A DNA stretch of 64,000 bases from positions 1-64,000 of the forward strand of contig CAYOVP010000005.1 in NCBI GenBank assembly GCA_964407495.1, given 5' to 3'. The position numbers and the translations under genes are program-made. The notes beneath the pieces are model-generated. The model saw only the letters and a program-made list of their open reading frames with translations. It was not told the DNA's origin and did not search any database. This document shows positions 8,575 to 16,700 of the stretch, one piece after another; within the stretch, counting starts at the first letter, position 1; every line of letters begins with the position of its first letter. The stretch comes from JAJRZX01 sp964407495 (GTDB lineage: Bacteria > Desulfobacterota > GWC2-55-46 > JADFVP01).

Positions 8575-9000
8575 TCAGCGTGGCCCTGTCTTTAGCGCTT
8601 CTGTTGTAATGTCTTCTATGCTGATGGAGTTGAGAAACTCCGATATCTTTCCTGCAAGACCCTTCCAGACCGCCTTAGTAGAGCAGTTGGCCGCCCGTTC
8701 GCAACCCCTGGAGTCCTTGTCCAGGCAGGCAACGGGGTTGAGGGGTTCTTCCACAACGGAGATCACCTCGCCGACACTGATCTCTGATGGAGACTTGGCA
8801 AGCACGTACCCGCCGCCAGGGCCGCGCACGCTCCGCACTATCTGCCCCCTCCGGAGTTTTACGAAGAGTTGTTCGAGGTAAGAAAGTGATATGCCCTCGT
8901 GCTCCGAGATATAACGTAGCGAGACAGGGCTACCACTGCTCTGCCTGGCGAGGCTCACCATGGCCCTCACCGCATATTGACCCTTTGTGGATAATCTCAT
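8575..9000 (-). CDS. iscR: Rrf2-family Fe-S-sensing repressor IscR
   Basis: Transcriptional regulator of Fe-S cluster genes. The winged-helix N-terminus MRLSTKGQYAVRAMV and recognition region ISLSYLEQLFVKLRRGQIV are typical. Three cysteines for a [2Fe-2S] cluster lie at about 91-106 in the order C-x7-C-x5-C (CLDKDSRGC then ERAANC), slightly wider spaced than the C-x5-C-x5-C of E. coli IscR. It heads the isc operon and probably represses it when clusters are plentiful. At 141 residues it is of normal length. Confidence 0.9.
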   Translation of the reverse strand: MRLSTKGQYAVRAMVSLARQSSGSPVSLRYISEHEGISLSYLEQLFVKLRRGQIVRSVRGPGGGYVLAKSPSEISVGEVISVVEEPLNPVACLDKDSRGCERAANCSTKAVWKGLAGKISEFLNSISIEDITTEALKTGPR

Positions 9001-9151
9001 GATATAAAATGCCCTCGCCAGAAGGGAGCATCATCTCATCCCTCCGGCGCTTAGAGGTCCTTGTGCCGCAAGAAGGGGAAAGCATGGTTGTCATCCAGGG
9101 CCCCGACTCCCTGCCCAGGACACAAGGGACTACCTTTACCCCGATTTTTTA

Positions 9152-9180
9152 AATTTAGTATACCTTATTATTTTTGTCAA
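9152..9180 (-). promoter_or_regulatory. Candidate isc operon promoter and operator
   Basis: On the minus strand a perfect TTGACA (9175-9180) is followed after 17 bases by TAAATT (9152-9157); a TATACT (9157-9162) overlaps it with shorter spacing. The region is strongly A/T-rich against a GC-rich background. The imperfect dyad around the -35 (ATACTTGAC ... AAGGTAT) could be the IscR operator. The leader to iscR would be about 145 bases. The remaining upstream part of 9001-9335 holds only a small hairpin (9217-9234). Confidence 0.5.
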
Positions 9181-9335
9181 GTATTGTTTTTGAGAGGGTC
9201 TCCCCTTCCCTTGAGGCCTGTCTCACGAGACAGGGCCAGGAAAGGGTGATCGCGGCCTCTCTGGGAATGGGAAACAAGGGGCAGCGCAGAGGCATGCTGG
9301 GCCAGAAAGCCCTGCCGCTTCTACGCCTCGGTCTA

Positions 9336-9986
9336 TCACGAGTCTGAGCGGATCTTCTCTACCTTTTTACGAAGGCTCTTCACGAGGTCTTCGTAGGACG
9401 AACGGCGGATTATCTTGCCGAACTGTGTACGGTAATTGCTCACAAGGCTTACGCCCTCTATCACTATGTCATAGGCCACCCACCTCTCGTCCTTCTTCAT
9501 CATGCGGTAGAAGATGGGTATCTCCGTACCCTTGCTGGTAACGACCTTTGTCTTTACGAGCCCCCGGGTGCCCTTCCTGTTCTGCCTCTCATCGAGATAC
9601 AATACCTTGTCGTCCTTATCTGTCTGTTGCTCTATCTTGGATATGTAGGAGTTCTCCAGAAGGTCGCTGAAGAGGTCGACAAACTCTCTTCTCTGCTCTG
9701 GCGTAATCTTTCTCCAGTGTACGCCCAGGGAGCGGCGCGTCATCTCCTCAAAATCTATGGTATCCTCCACAACTGCACGTATACGCTCGCGCCGTTCCTT
9801 CTTGTGGGCCTTGCCCTGCAGGGCAGGGTCTCTCAGCACAGCCAGGGCGCTGTCCACGGTCTGGCGGATACGCTCGGTCATCTGGCCGGCCACTGCGGCA
9901 TTGGTAGTAAAGAGGATAGCCAGTAGGGAAAAAGCCACGAGAACAAAGATAGTCCTGTTTTTCAAGATCGCACCACCTTTCTTCAA
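9336..9986 (-). CDS. MlaC-type periplasmic lipid-binding protein (paralogue 1)
   Basis: Periplasmic phospholipid-binding protein of the MlaC/Ttg2D family. A signal peptide (TIFVLVAFSLLAILFTTNAAVA) is followed by the MlaC domain, with DFEEMTRRSLGVHWRKITPEQ and IEGVSLVSNYRTQFGKII as the best-conserved stretches. The protein is closely similar to the mlaC at 28087-28743, so one is probably a duplicate. Here it stands apart from an ABC system, upstream of hpnM on the opposite strand. The first start (9986) is TTG. A second TTG at 9965 with GGTGGT six bases before it is also possible, so the N-terminus is uncertain by seven residues. Confidence 0.85.
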   Translation of the reverse strand: MKKGGAILKNRTIFVLVAFSLLAILFTTNAAVAGQMTERIRQTVDSALAVLRDPALQGKAHKKERRERIRAVVEDTIDFEEMTRRSLGVHWRKITPEQRREFVDLFSDLLENSYISKIEQQTDKDDKVLYLDERQNRKGTRGLVKTKVVTSKGTEIPIFYRMMKKDERWVAYDIVIEGVSLVSNYRTQFGKIIRRSSYEDLVKSLRKKVEKIRSDS

Positions 9987-10320
9987 TATTCACCTATTTC
10001 AGTTCCAGTGAGACCGCCGCCTCAGGGGCCCTCGACAAGCGCCCCTTCCAAGGCCTCCTCGGTGCCGACCCGGTTTATCCCCAGAGTCCTTTTTAACACA
10101 AAAGGCCCTTATACACAAAAACTTAATTTCCTGTACAACCCCCGCCTCCAATCCCCTTGGCCTATGGTCTCAAGGGCTGGGGCCAAGGCACAATCTCTAC
10201 CGGTGCGGGCCTTGCCTCATGTCCCTTTATATAATATACTACAAGACAAGGGTCGGCGCGGCAGGTCGTAAAGTGACTCCAGTCATGATTGAAAGTCTGA
10301 TTGATTCAGCCATATCTTCG

Positions 10321-10425
10321 GCCCATGGAGGGGCCGCCATTTTCAAAACTACAAGTCCTTGAAAATGTGAGGGAAAGAAAAACCGCGCTCTTTCTTTTAC
10401 GCCCCAGAATAATTCAGGGACGAAT
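10321..10425 (-). repeat. REP-like element, variant B, copy 1
   Basis: About 100 bases matching the elements at 37476-37556 and 43183-43282 when read on the minus strand. The order is TCCCTGAATTATTC, then AGCGCGGTTTTTCTTTCCC, then an inverted repeat (ATTTTCAA ... TTGAAAAT) and GGCGGCCCC. It lies in the 473-base gap between an mlaC paralogue and hpnM (both transcribed away from the gap), just before the hpnM start. Elsewhere in the gap a TATAAT (10230-10235) without a matching -35 is the only promoter-like sequence. Confidence 0.7.
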
Positions 10426-10459
10426 CAAGGAGAGGTCCCTTGATAAGGATAGGTAGAAG

Positions 10460-11119
10460 GTGAGTAGGAGACAGGGGAAGCACATAGGGTATCTCTCCGG
10501 CGCCGTGGCCTTGGGCCTCCTCGTCCTCGTCCTCAACCTGGCAGTTCCGAGAGTCACACTCGGCGCCAGGCCGACAAAGGCCGAAGGGGCAGAGGCAGAG
10601 AAGGTCATAGAGACCCTGGACAATACCCTTCTCATGGTCATGAAAGACGCCAAGAGACTTGGCTACAGGGGGCGGTACGAGATCCTGAAGCCCGTGGTAG
10701 AGGAGACCTTCGACTTCGAGAGCATCACACGCTACTCTGTAGGCAGGCTCTGGAAGACCTTTGACGAGAAGGAGAAAGAAGAACTCGTCCAAAGGTTCAC
10801 CACACTCAGCATAGCCACCTACGCGGCCCGTTTCGACGGATATGGAGGAGAGAAGTTCCGGCTCGCCTCGAGCAAGCCCTTAAGACGAGGCCGTTACCTC
10901 GTACGGACAGAACTCGTAAAGGCAGACGGCGAGATAATACACATGGACTACGTGATGAAGAAAAAGGGCGGCAAGTGGCGCGCCGTAAATGTAGTGGTAA
11001 ACGGCGTGAGCGACCTCTCCCTAAAGCGCGCTCAGTACACGTACATACTCAGAAAAAAGAACTACGAGGGCCTCATCCGTAAACTCGACAAGAAGATAGC
11101 GGCCTACGAAGAGGATTAG
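10460..11119 (+). CDS. hpnM: Hopanoid-associated MlaC-like periplasmic protein HpnM
   Basis: A 219-residue exported protein of the toluene-tolerance Ttg2D/MlaC superfamily. The N-terminal signal (YLSGAVALGLLVLVLNLAVP) leads into the domain; the stretch FTTLSIATYAARFDGYGGEKF is the form found in HpnM rather than MlaC. HpnM is linked by gene neighbourhood to hopanoid production and is thought to work with HpnN in moving hopanoids to the outer membrane. That role is inferred from family context. The start codon is GTG with a weak AGGT upstream. It is convergent with hpnN. Confidence 0.85.
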   Translation: MSRRQGKHIGYLSGAVALGLLVLVLNLAVPRVTLGARPTKAEGAEAEKVIETLDNTLLMVMKDAKRLGYRGRYEILKPVVEETFDFESITRYSVGRLWKTFDEKEKEELVQRFTTLSIATYAARFDGYGGEKFRLASSKPLRRGRYLVRTELVKADGEIIHMDYVMKKKGGKWRAVNVVVNGVSDLSLKRAQYTYILRKKNYEGLIRKLDKKIAAYEED

Positions 11120-11233
11120 CCCACCGGCAGGGGCCGCCATAGAGGTCACGGTGCCTGCCCCTCCCTACCGGACCACCACCCTACCCTATCCCCCAAAACC
11201 GCCACTCTCTCATGCAGATATTCAGTCCTTACT

Positions 11234-13909
11234 TTACTTATCGGACCCTGGCAGGAGTAGCGGCAGTACAAAGAGCGTAGAGACAACTGTAAGGACTATG
11301 CCCACGGTAAGGAGGTGTCCCATACTCGCCATGCCCCTGTGGTGAGAGAAGGCGAGGCCGCCGAAACTTATGACAGTGGTAAGGGCGCTGTAGAAGACCG
11401 CCCTCGAGGTGCTGGACCTCAGGAGAGCGCCCGGCGCCGTGGGCGTGGTGCGCGCCCGGTGCACCACGTGTATGCCGTTATCCACGCCAATACCGAGAAA
11501 GAGCGGCAGGGCGATGATGTTGGCAAAGTTGAATGGTATGTGCAGGATGACCGTTGCCGCGCCCGTAAGGAGCCCGGCGTACACGAGGGGCAGGAGTATG
11601 AGGGCCGTGTCCCTGGCGTCGCGCAGTATGACGAGGAGTATGATGATTATGAAGACAAGGGCATAGATAAAGGCCTGGCGAAAGGCATGCACAACCGTTC
11701 GGCCCGACTCCACTATGACCACCGGAAGGCCCGTTGCGTCCGGCTCTACGGTGCGCACACCCTCCACGAACTCGGCGAGGTCGGCAGGGTCAGAGATGTT
11801 CTTCTTTGGGAAGACCTTTATGAGCCTCGACCCGGTGCGGCCCACCCAGTGCCCGACAAGGTCTGGCGGCAGGTCGCTGAAGGTCACTGGCCCGGCCTCG
11901 AGGGACTCTCGAAGGAGAGCGAGTCGTGCCGGCAGACCGGCAAGAAGGGCCTTCTCGAACTCCGAGACAAGGGCCTCTCCCTCGCGGGGCCCGGTTTTGT
12001 CCACCTTTTCCATGAGCGCCTCTATTGCGCTGAGGGTGGCGCCTGCGGCCTCCCTCTCCCCGGGCCTTACTGACTCAGAGGATGCGTATCTCCTGAGCGC
12101 CCTCTCAAGGTCTTTTAGGGCCTCGATACGCGAGGCCCCCTCTTTCCCTGCCCCTGCCGGAGCCGTCTCTTGGCCCCATGGTTCGAGGCCAGGGCCCATG
12201 AGCATGGATATCTCCTCAATTATATCGAGTTTCTCGTCCTGGTCCCTGGGCACGAAATCATATATGCTCACTGCCTTGTCAACGACTGGAAGGGCCTTGA
12301 GTTTCTTTACGCTCCGGGCAACGTCCTCGCCCTTGCCCTTTACCACCATTATGGTAAGCGGCGAGGAGCCCGGCTCCTTCATTAGTTCGTTGAAGGTGGC
12401 AACAGACTCCATGGAGGCGTCGCGAAGGTTCATGGGATTACCGTCAAAACGCACCCCGCCCAGAAGGGCCACGGAGCCGGCGCCTACGAGGGTAAGGAAA
12501 AGGAGTATGGGGAAGCGCCTGGCGCGGGCCCTGTCCATGAGGCCAGGCCCCGGCGGAGTGCCCGGGGGGGTCTTCGGGTCATGGCCACGCACCCTGAGGG
12601 GCCGGAGAGAGACGAGGGCAGGGAGAAAGGTAAGGCTTACGAAGAGACTGATGAAGATACCCGTGCCTGATATGAGGCCCAGTTCAGATACGCCGGAGTA
12701 GGCTGTCGGCATGAATGAATAAAAGCCCGCGGCAGTGGTGATGGTACAGAGGACAAGAGAGGCCCCAACGTCTCCTGCGGCCATTCGCATGGCCTCGGCG
12801 TGAGGGCGCCCCTCAAAGACGAGTTCACGGTAGCGCAGGCAGAGATGGATGGCAAAGTCTATTCCAAGGCCTATGTACAGGACGGCAAAGGCCATGGAGA
12901 TCATATTCAGGTTGCCAACGGTTGCCGTGGCAAAGGCCGCTGTGCCTATGATGCCGCAAAGGAGCGTGACCATGGAGGCCACGAGCATGGTAAGGCTCCT
13001 GAGGGCCACGAAGAGTATGATACAGACAGCGAGAAAGGCCGCTATGCTCGCAAGCCCTGCGCCTTGGCTCACGCTCTTGAATTCCTCGTTGGCGAGGGCC
13101 ACGGACCCGGTAAGGCGCACACGCACGCCGCTGGACTCTGTAAGGGAGAGTTCCTGCACCAAGGCCCGTATCCTCTGCATGGCGGCCTCGCCCTGGAAGA
13201 GTTCGGAGAAGTTGAGCCTGGGCTGGACTATGATGAACCGCCTCCTGTCCGAGGGTTTGCTCTTTTTGCCGAGCATTATGTCCTGCCAGGCGAGGCGGTA
13301 AAAACGCCCCTCTCTCGTAGCGCGCGCCGCTTCCCCAACACCCTCGAGGACAGGCCTCAACTCGAACTCCTCGCCCACGTCGCCCTCTTCCACGGCCTTC
13401 ATCGCCTCTTTGAGCATGGAGAAGAAACCACTTAGGCTCTGGTCTGCCATGAGTTTGCCGAGAAAGGGCTGGACCTGGGCAAGGTGGTCTGAGAGGTCTT
13501 CGAGTTTCTCCACGCTAAGGTACAGGAGCCCGTTACGCCTGAAGAACTCGCTCCCACCAGGGCGGTACACGCTCTTGAAGAGCGTCTTCTCCTTGCCAAG
13601 GCGCACCTCGAGCCTCTCTGCCGCACTCTCGGCAAGCCCTGGTGTGGCGCCGTCTATGACTATGGCTATCTCGCCAAAGTACTCTGGGAACTCCTTCTTG
13701 TACTCGAGGTAGGTCTTCCTCCAGGGGAGTTTCTCGGAGATCATCTTCGAGGCATCGGTGTTGATGCCTATGTGGTGAACCGTGTAGTTGAGAAGGAAGG
13801 CCGTGAGGATGAAGAAGGCGATGACCACTGGCCAGGCATGGGAAGAGACAAAGCCCACCCATGATGAGAGCGCCCTGCCTATGAGACCTGTACTTATGCT
13901 CTGTTTCAT
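11234..13909 (-). CDS. hpnN: Hopanoid transporter HpnN (RND/MMPL family)
   Basis: RND-superfamily inner-membrane protein required in other bacteria for moving hopanoids to the outer membrane. At 891 residues it has the expected duplicated RND layout. An N-terminal transmembrane segment (about 28-47) is followed by a large periplasmic domain, then a helix bundle around 280-430. A second periplasmic domain and a second helix bundle (about 740-890) follow, with GLGIDFAIHL and GIGVDNGIHVVHRA as the paired conserved helix motifs. GAGG-like ribosome-binding sequence GAGGG lies seven bases before the ATG. It is divergent from the nucleotidyltransferase fusion gene and convergent with hpnM. Confidence 0.92.
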   Translation of the reverse strand: MKQSISTGLIGRALSSWVGFVSSHAWPVVIAFFILTAFLLNYTVHHIGINTDASKMISEKLPWRKTYLEYKKEFPEYFGEIAIVIDGATPGLAESAAERLEVRLGKEKTLFKSVYRPGGSEFFRRNGLLYLSVEKLEDLSDHLAQVQPFLGKLMADQSLSGFFSMLKEAMKAVEEGDVGEEFELRPVLEGVGEAARATREGRFYRLAWQDIMLGKKSKPSDRRRFIIVQPRLNFSELFQGEAAMQRIRALVQELSLTESSGVRVRLTGSVALANEEFKSVSQGAGLASIAAFLAVCIILFVALRSLTMLVASMVTLLCGIIGTAAFATATVGNLNMISMAFAVLYIGLGIDFAIHLCLRYRELVFEGRPHAEAMRMAAGDVGASLVLCTITTAAGFYSFMPTAYSGVSELGLISGTGIFISLFVSLTFLPALVSLRPLRVRGHDPKTPPGTPPGPGLMDRARARRFPILLFLTLVGAGSVALLGGVRFDGNPMNLRDASMESVATFNELMKEPGSSPLTIMVVKGKGEDVARSVKKLKALPVVDKAVSIYDFVPRDQDEKLDIIEEISMLMGPGLEPWGQETAPAGAGKEGASRIEALKDLERALRRYASSESVRPGEREAAGATLSAIEALMEKVDKTGPREGEALVSEFEKALLAGLPARLALLRESLEAGPVTFSDLPPDLVGHWVGRTGSRLIKVFPKKNISDPADLAEFVEGVRTVEPDATGLPVVIVESGRTVVHAFRQAFIYALVFIIIILLVILRDARDTALILLPLVYAGLLTGAATVILHIPFNFANIIALPLFLGIGVDNGIHVVHRARTTPTAPGALLRSSTSRAVFYSALTTVISFGGLAFSHHRGMASMGHLLTVGIVLTVVSTLFVLPLLLPGSDK

Positions 13910-14193
13910 GGATACCCTCAGATCTCCCCCTGGGGCCTTGAGGGCCCTCGGCCAGGCCCCTTCTGCGAACAGGCCTTTGGTTCACCTCAGGCCGGGCATC
14001 TACCCTCCTGAGTTGTCTTTTATGCGGCGCTGTGATATCTTTTGCCCGACGCGCACCCAGGTTTCCCCAGAGGGGCGAAGGCCGGCGCATGGGCCCCTGA
14101 GACCAACACCGCGATGGTCATGGTACAGCATGACATATTGCAACACCGTGACCGAAAATACAAGGCCTCTGCCGGGCCGGGCCCGGATTTTAC

Positions 14194-15603
14194 ATGAAAA
14201 AGAGAGAAAAAGACAGCCCTGGCGCCCAGGTATCCACGGCGGTCATCGTGGCCGCAGGGCTTGGTACGCGCATGGAGGGGTACGAAGAAGGGGCTGATCC
14301 AAAGCCACTCCTGCCCCTCGTGGGCGTGCCCATCATTGGCCGTGTCATGGCCGGCGCGGCAAGGGCAGGCATCAGCCGCCTTGTCGTTGTAATAGGCAAC
14401 AAGGCAGAGGCCATGAGAGAGCGCCTCCCAACACTCACACCGCCAGGGGCTGAACTGATACTCGTAGAGAACACCCGATACAGAGAGCCCAACGGCCTGA
14501 GCCTCCTTGCGGGCCTTGGCGCAGCACATGGCCCCTTCGCGCTCCTCATGTCCGACCATATCTTCAGCCCGGAGCGCCTGGAACTCGCCATAAAGGCCTT
14601 TGGCAGGGACGGTACGCCGAGGCTCGTTGTAGAGAAGAAAGAGGACTTCACAGGAGACATCGAAGACGCCACCCTCGTAGGCGTAGACAACGAAGGCTTC
14701 ATCCGTGCCATAGGAAAGGGCCTTACAGAGTATCACGCTATTGATACGGGCATGTTCGTCCTATGCCCAGACCTCGTGCGTGAGGCCGCAGAAAAGGCCG
14801 GCCCCTCGCCCTCCATCTCGGAGATAATGGGCGTACTCGCAGGAGAAAGAAAACTCAAGGCCCTCTTCCTTGATGCCGGCTACTGGCAGGACGTGGACAC
14901 TCCCGCCGACATGCAAGAGGCCGAGAAGAAACTCTACGCATCTCTCGTAAAGCCTGCCGATGGTTTCATGGCCCGGCACGTCAACAGGAAGATAAGCCTC
15001 TTTATAAGCACCCGTATCTGGCGCTTAGGCGTAACGCCCAACATGGTCACCACCTTTACCCTTGTCCTCGGCCTCCTGGCAGGCCTTGCCTTCTCGCGCG
15101 GCCCCGGGGCTGGCTGGGGGCTCCTTGGGGCCGCGCTCTTCCAGGCACACTCCATAATCGACGGCGTGGACGGAGAACTCGCCAGGCTCCTCCTCAAGGA
15201 GAGCAACCTTGGTTTCTGGTACGATATCGGTGCAGACAACATCACGCACATGGCCGTCTTCGCGGGCATTGCCATGGGGCAGAGGGCAGGGGGCGTGCCC
15301 GGGCCATGGGTGGCACTGGGCATTTTTTCAGCCCTCGGTGTCCTCGTCAGCGTAATAGCCCTCTCGCCCCTGCTGAAACCAGAGAGAAGAGGGCAAAAAG
15401 CGGCCACCAAGAAGAAGGGCCTCAAGAAGACAGTGGAGGCCCTTACGAGCCGGGACTTCTCCTATCTCCTCTTCCCCCTTGCCGTACTGCACTGGCTCGG
15501 CGGCTTTCTCTGGATAATAACCATAGGCACATGGATATACTCGGCACTGGTGATACTACTGAGGCTCAGGGCGCGGCCAGGGGGCGAGGGGGCCGCGGCC
15601 TGA
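14194..15603 (+). CDS. Fused nucleotidyltransferase / CDP-alcohol phosphotransferase
   Basis: A 469-residue two-domain enzyme. The N-terminal half is an NTP transferase (AVIVAAGLGTRM near residues 16-27, PKPLLPLVGVPII, LLMSDHIF). The C-terminal half is a membrane CDP-alcohol phosphotransferase with the full catalytic signature D-x2-D-G-x2-A-R-x8-G-x3-D-x3-D at about 323-348 (DGVDGELAR ... GFWYDIGAD) and several transmembrane helices. The same order occurs in bifunctional CTP:inositol-1-phosphate cytidylyltransferase / di-myo-inositol-phosphate phosphate synthase of thermophiles. With inositol-1-phosphate synthase in the same locus, CDP-inositol is a likely intermediate; the acceptor is unknown. 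It overlaps the next gene. Confidence 0.85.
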   Translation: MKKREKDSPGAQVSTAVIVAAGLGTRMEGYEEGADPKPLLPLVGVPIIGRVMAGAARAGISRLVVVIGNKAEAMRERLPTLTPPGAELILVENTRYREPNGLSLLAGLGAAHGPFALLMSDHIFSPERLELAIKAFGRDGTPRLVVEKKEDFTGDIEDATLVGVDNEGFIRAIGKGLTEYHAIDTGMFVLCPDLVREAAEKAGPSPSISEIMGVLAGERKLKALFLDAGYWQDVDTPADMQEAEKKLYASLVKPADGFMARHVNRKISLFISTRIWRLGVTPNMVTTFTLVLGLLAGLAFSRGPGAGWGLLGAALFQAHSIIDGVDGELARLLLKESNLGFWYDIGADNITHMAVFAGIAMGQRAGGVPGPWVALGIFSALGVLVSVIALSPLLKPERRGQKAATKKKGLKKTVEALTSRDFSYLLFPLAVLHWLGGFLWIITIGTWIYSALVILLRLRARPGGEGAAA

Positions 15604-16586
15604 AGGCGGTCCTTGTTGGGGCCGGTCTCCTGCTTGCGGCCTGGCTCATCTGGAGACTGGGCCCGGCAGAGGTCTGGAAGACCCTCGCAGGGGGGTGGTG
15701 GCCGGGGTTTGCCGGTGTAGTGGGGGCCTATCTCCTCCAGCAGGGCCTGGGGACCTTTGCTCTCTGGCTCCTTGGCACACGGAGAAGCGGGCCTGGATGG
15801 GCCAAGACAGGGGTCATGGGCCTTGCGCGCATCCGGTACATAGGCGAGGTCCTGAACTATGCCATGCCAACGGGAGGAATAGGAGGCGAGCCCTACAAAC
15901 TCCTGGCCCTTTCCAGGAAAGAAGGGGTCAACTCGTCTTTCATGGCCCTTGCGGCGGCAAAGTTCCTCCACGTTGCGGCAGTAGGGCCCTTTGCCTCTGC
16001 TGTCTTTGCCGGAGCGGCCATAGAGGGCATGGGCGGGCCCAAGTGGCACCATACCTTCACAGTCATGGCCCTGGTCATGGCAGCCATGACCGTCTTCCTC
16101 TGGCTCGTCGTCCTCTGGAGCCGGACAGGCCGCGAACTCCTTGGAGGTTACTACCGCGTAAGGCACCGGGTGCCGAGAAAACTCCGCGGCCTCAGGCGCT
16201 TTCTCCACATCGATGTTGCAGCCTCAAAGGAGATAAAGCGCGCTCCGGCACGGGCCATTGTGGCATATGCCTGTTACATTGGCATGTGGGTAGCCGCATC
16301 CACCGAGTGGATAGCCATCTCTCGTGTCATAGGGGGGGGAGGCACAGGGCTCGGCCTCATCGGCGCCGGGCTCTTCGAGTGCGCCACGATAATAGTAGCC
16401 GCCGCTCTGCCCGTACCAGCAGGCATGGGCACCCAGGAGACAGGGAAGGCGGCTGTAGCGGTCCTACTCGGCCTCCCGCCCCAGGCGGGCCTTGCCATGA
16501 GCCTCGTCAGGAGGGGACGGGAGATACTCATGGTGGTAACGGGCATAGCCCTTGCCCTCTCCACCAGGAAAAAACAGGCCCCCTAA
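15531..16586 (+). CDS. Flippase-like integral membrane protein (LPG synthase TM / HpnL-like)
   Basis: Polytopic membrane protein of the UPF0104/lysylphosphatidylglycerol-synthase transmembrane superfamily, to which HpnL belongs. It has about seven hydrophobic segments; IGEVLNYAMPTGGIGGEPYK and the late VPAGMGTQETGKAAV are typical of the family. Members move or help assemble lipids, and in this position a role in handling the product of the preceding fusion enzyme is plausible. The start is unclear. The ATG at 15531 overlaps the upstream gene by 73 bases. A CTG at 15600 overlapping the upstream stop (CTGA) with GAGGGG before it would fit coupled translation better, giving about 328 residues. 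Confidence 0.8.
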   Translation: MDILGTGDTTEAQGAARGRGGRGLKAVLVGAGLLLAAWLIWRLGPAEVWKTLAGGWWPGFAGVVGAYLLQQGLGTFALWLLGTRRSGPGWAKTGVMGLARIRYIGEVLNYAMPTGGIGGEPYKLLALSRKEGVNSSFMALAAAKFLHVAAVGPFASAVFAGAAIEGMGGPKWHHTFTVMALVMAAMTVFLWLVVLWSRTGRELLGGYYRVRHRVPRKLRGLRRFLHIDVAASKEIKRAPARAIVAYACYIGMWVAASTEWIAISRVIGGGGTGLGLIGAGLFECATIIVAAALPVPAGMGTQETGKAAVAVLLGLPPQAGLAMSLVRRGREILMVVTGIALALSTRKKQAP

Positions 16587-16620
16587 CCAAGATGTGGCGA
16601 TACCAAGGGGCGCGCCCTTC

Positions 16621-16649
16621 TTGACACTCTGCCCCCCTGGTGCTAACTT
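16621..16649 (+). promoter_or_regulatory. Candidate sigma-70 promoter
   Basis: A perfect TTGACA (16621-16626) followed after 17 bases by a poor -10, TAACTT (16644-16649). It lies in the 114-base gap before the B12-type radical SAM gene and could start a transcript at about 16656. Confidence 0.4.
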
Positions 16650-16700
16650 TAATCAAGGCCCTTACCACGCATATTCTCCAGAGACCCAATACCCGGACAG

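Noticed and set aside
9217..9234. Small hairpin (CCTGTCTC / GAGACAGG) before iscR
   Set aside because: No T-tract follows on either strand and the stem is short; not called as a terminator.
10230..10235. Consensus TATAAT before hpnM
   Set aside because: No -35 at acceptable spacing and no extended -10; left as an observation only.
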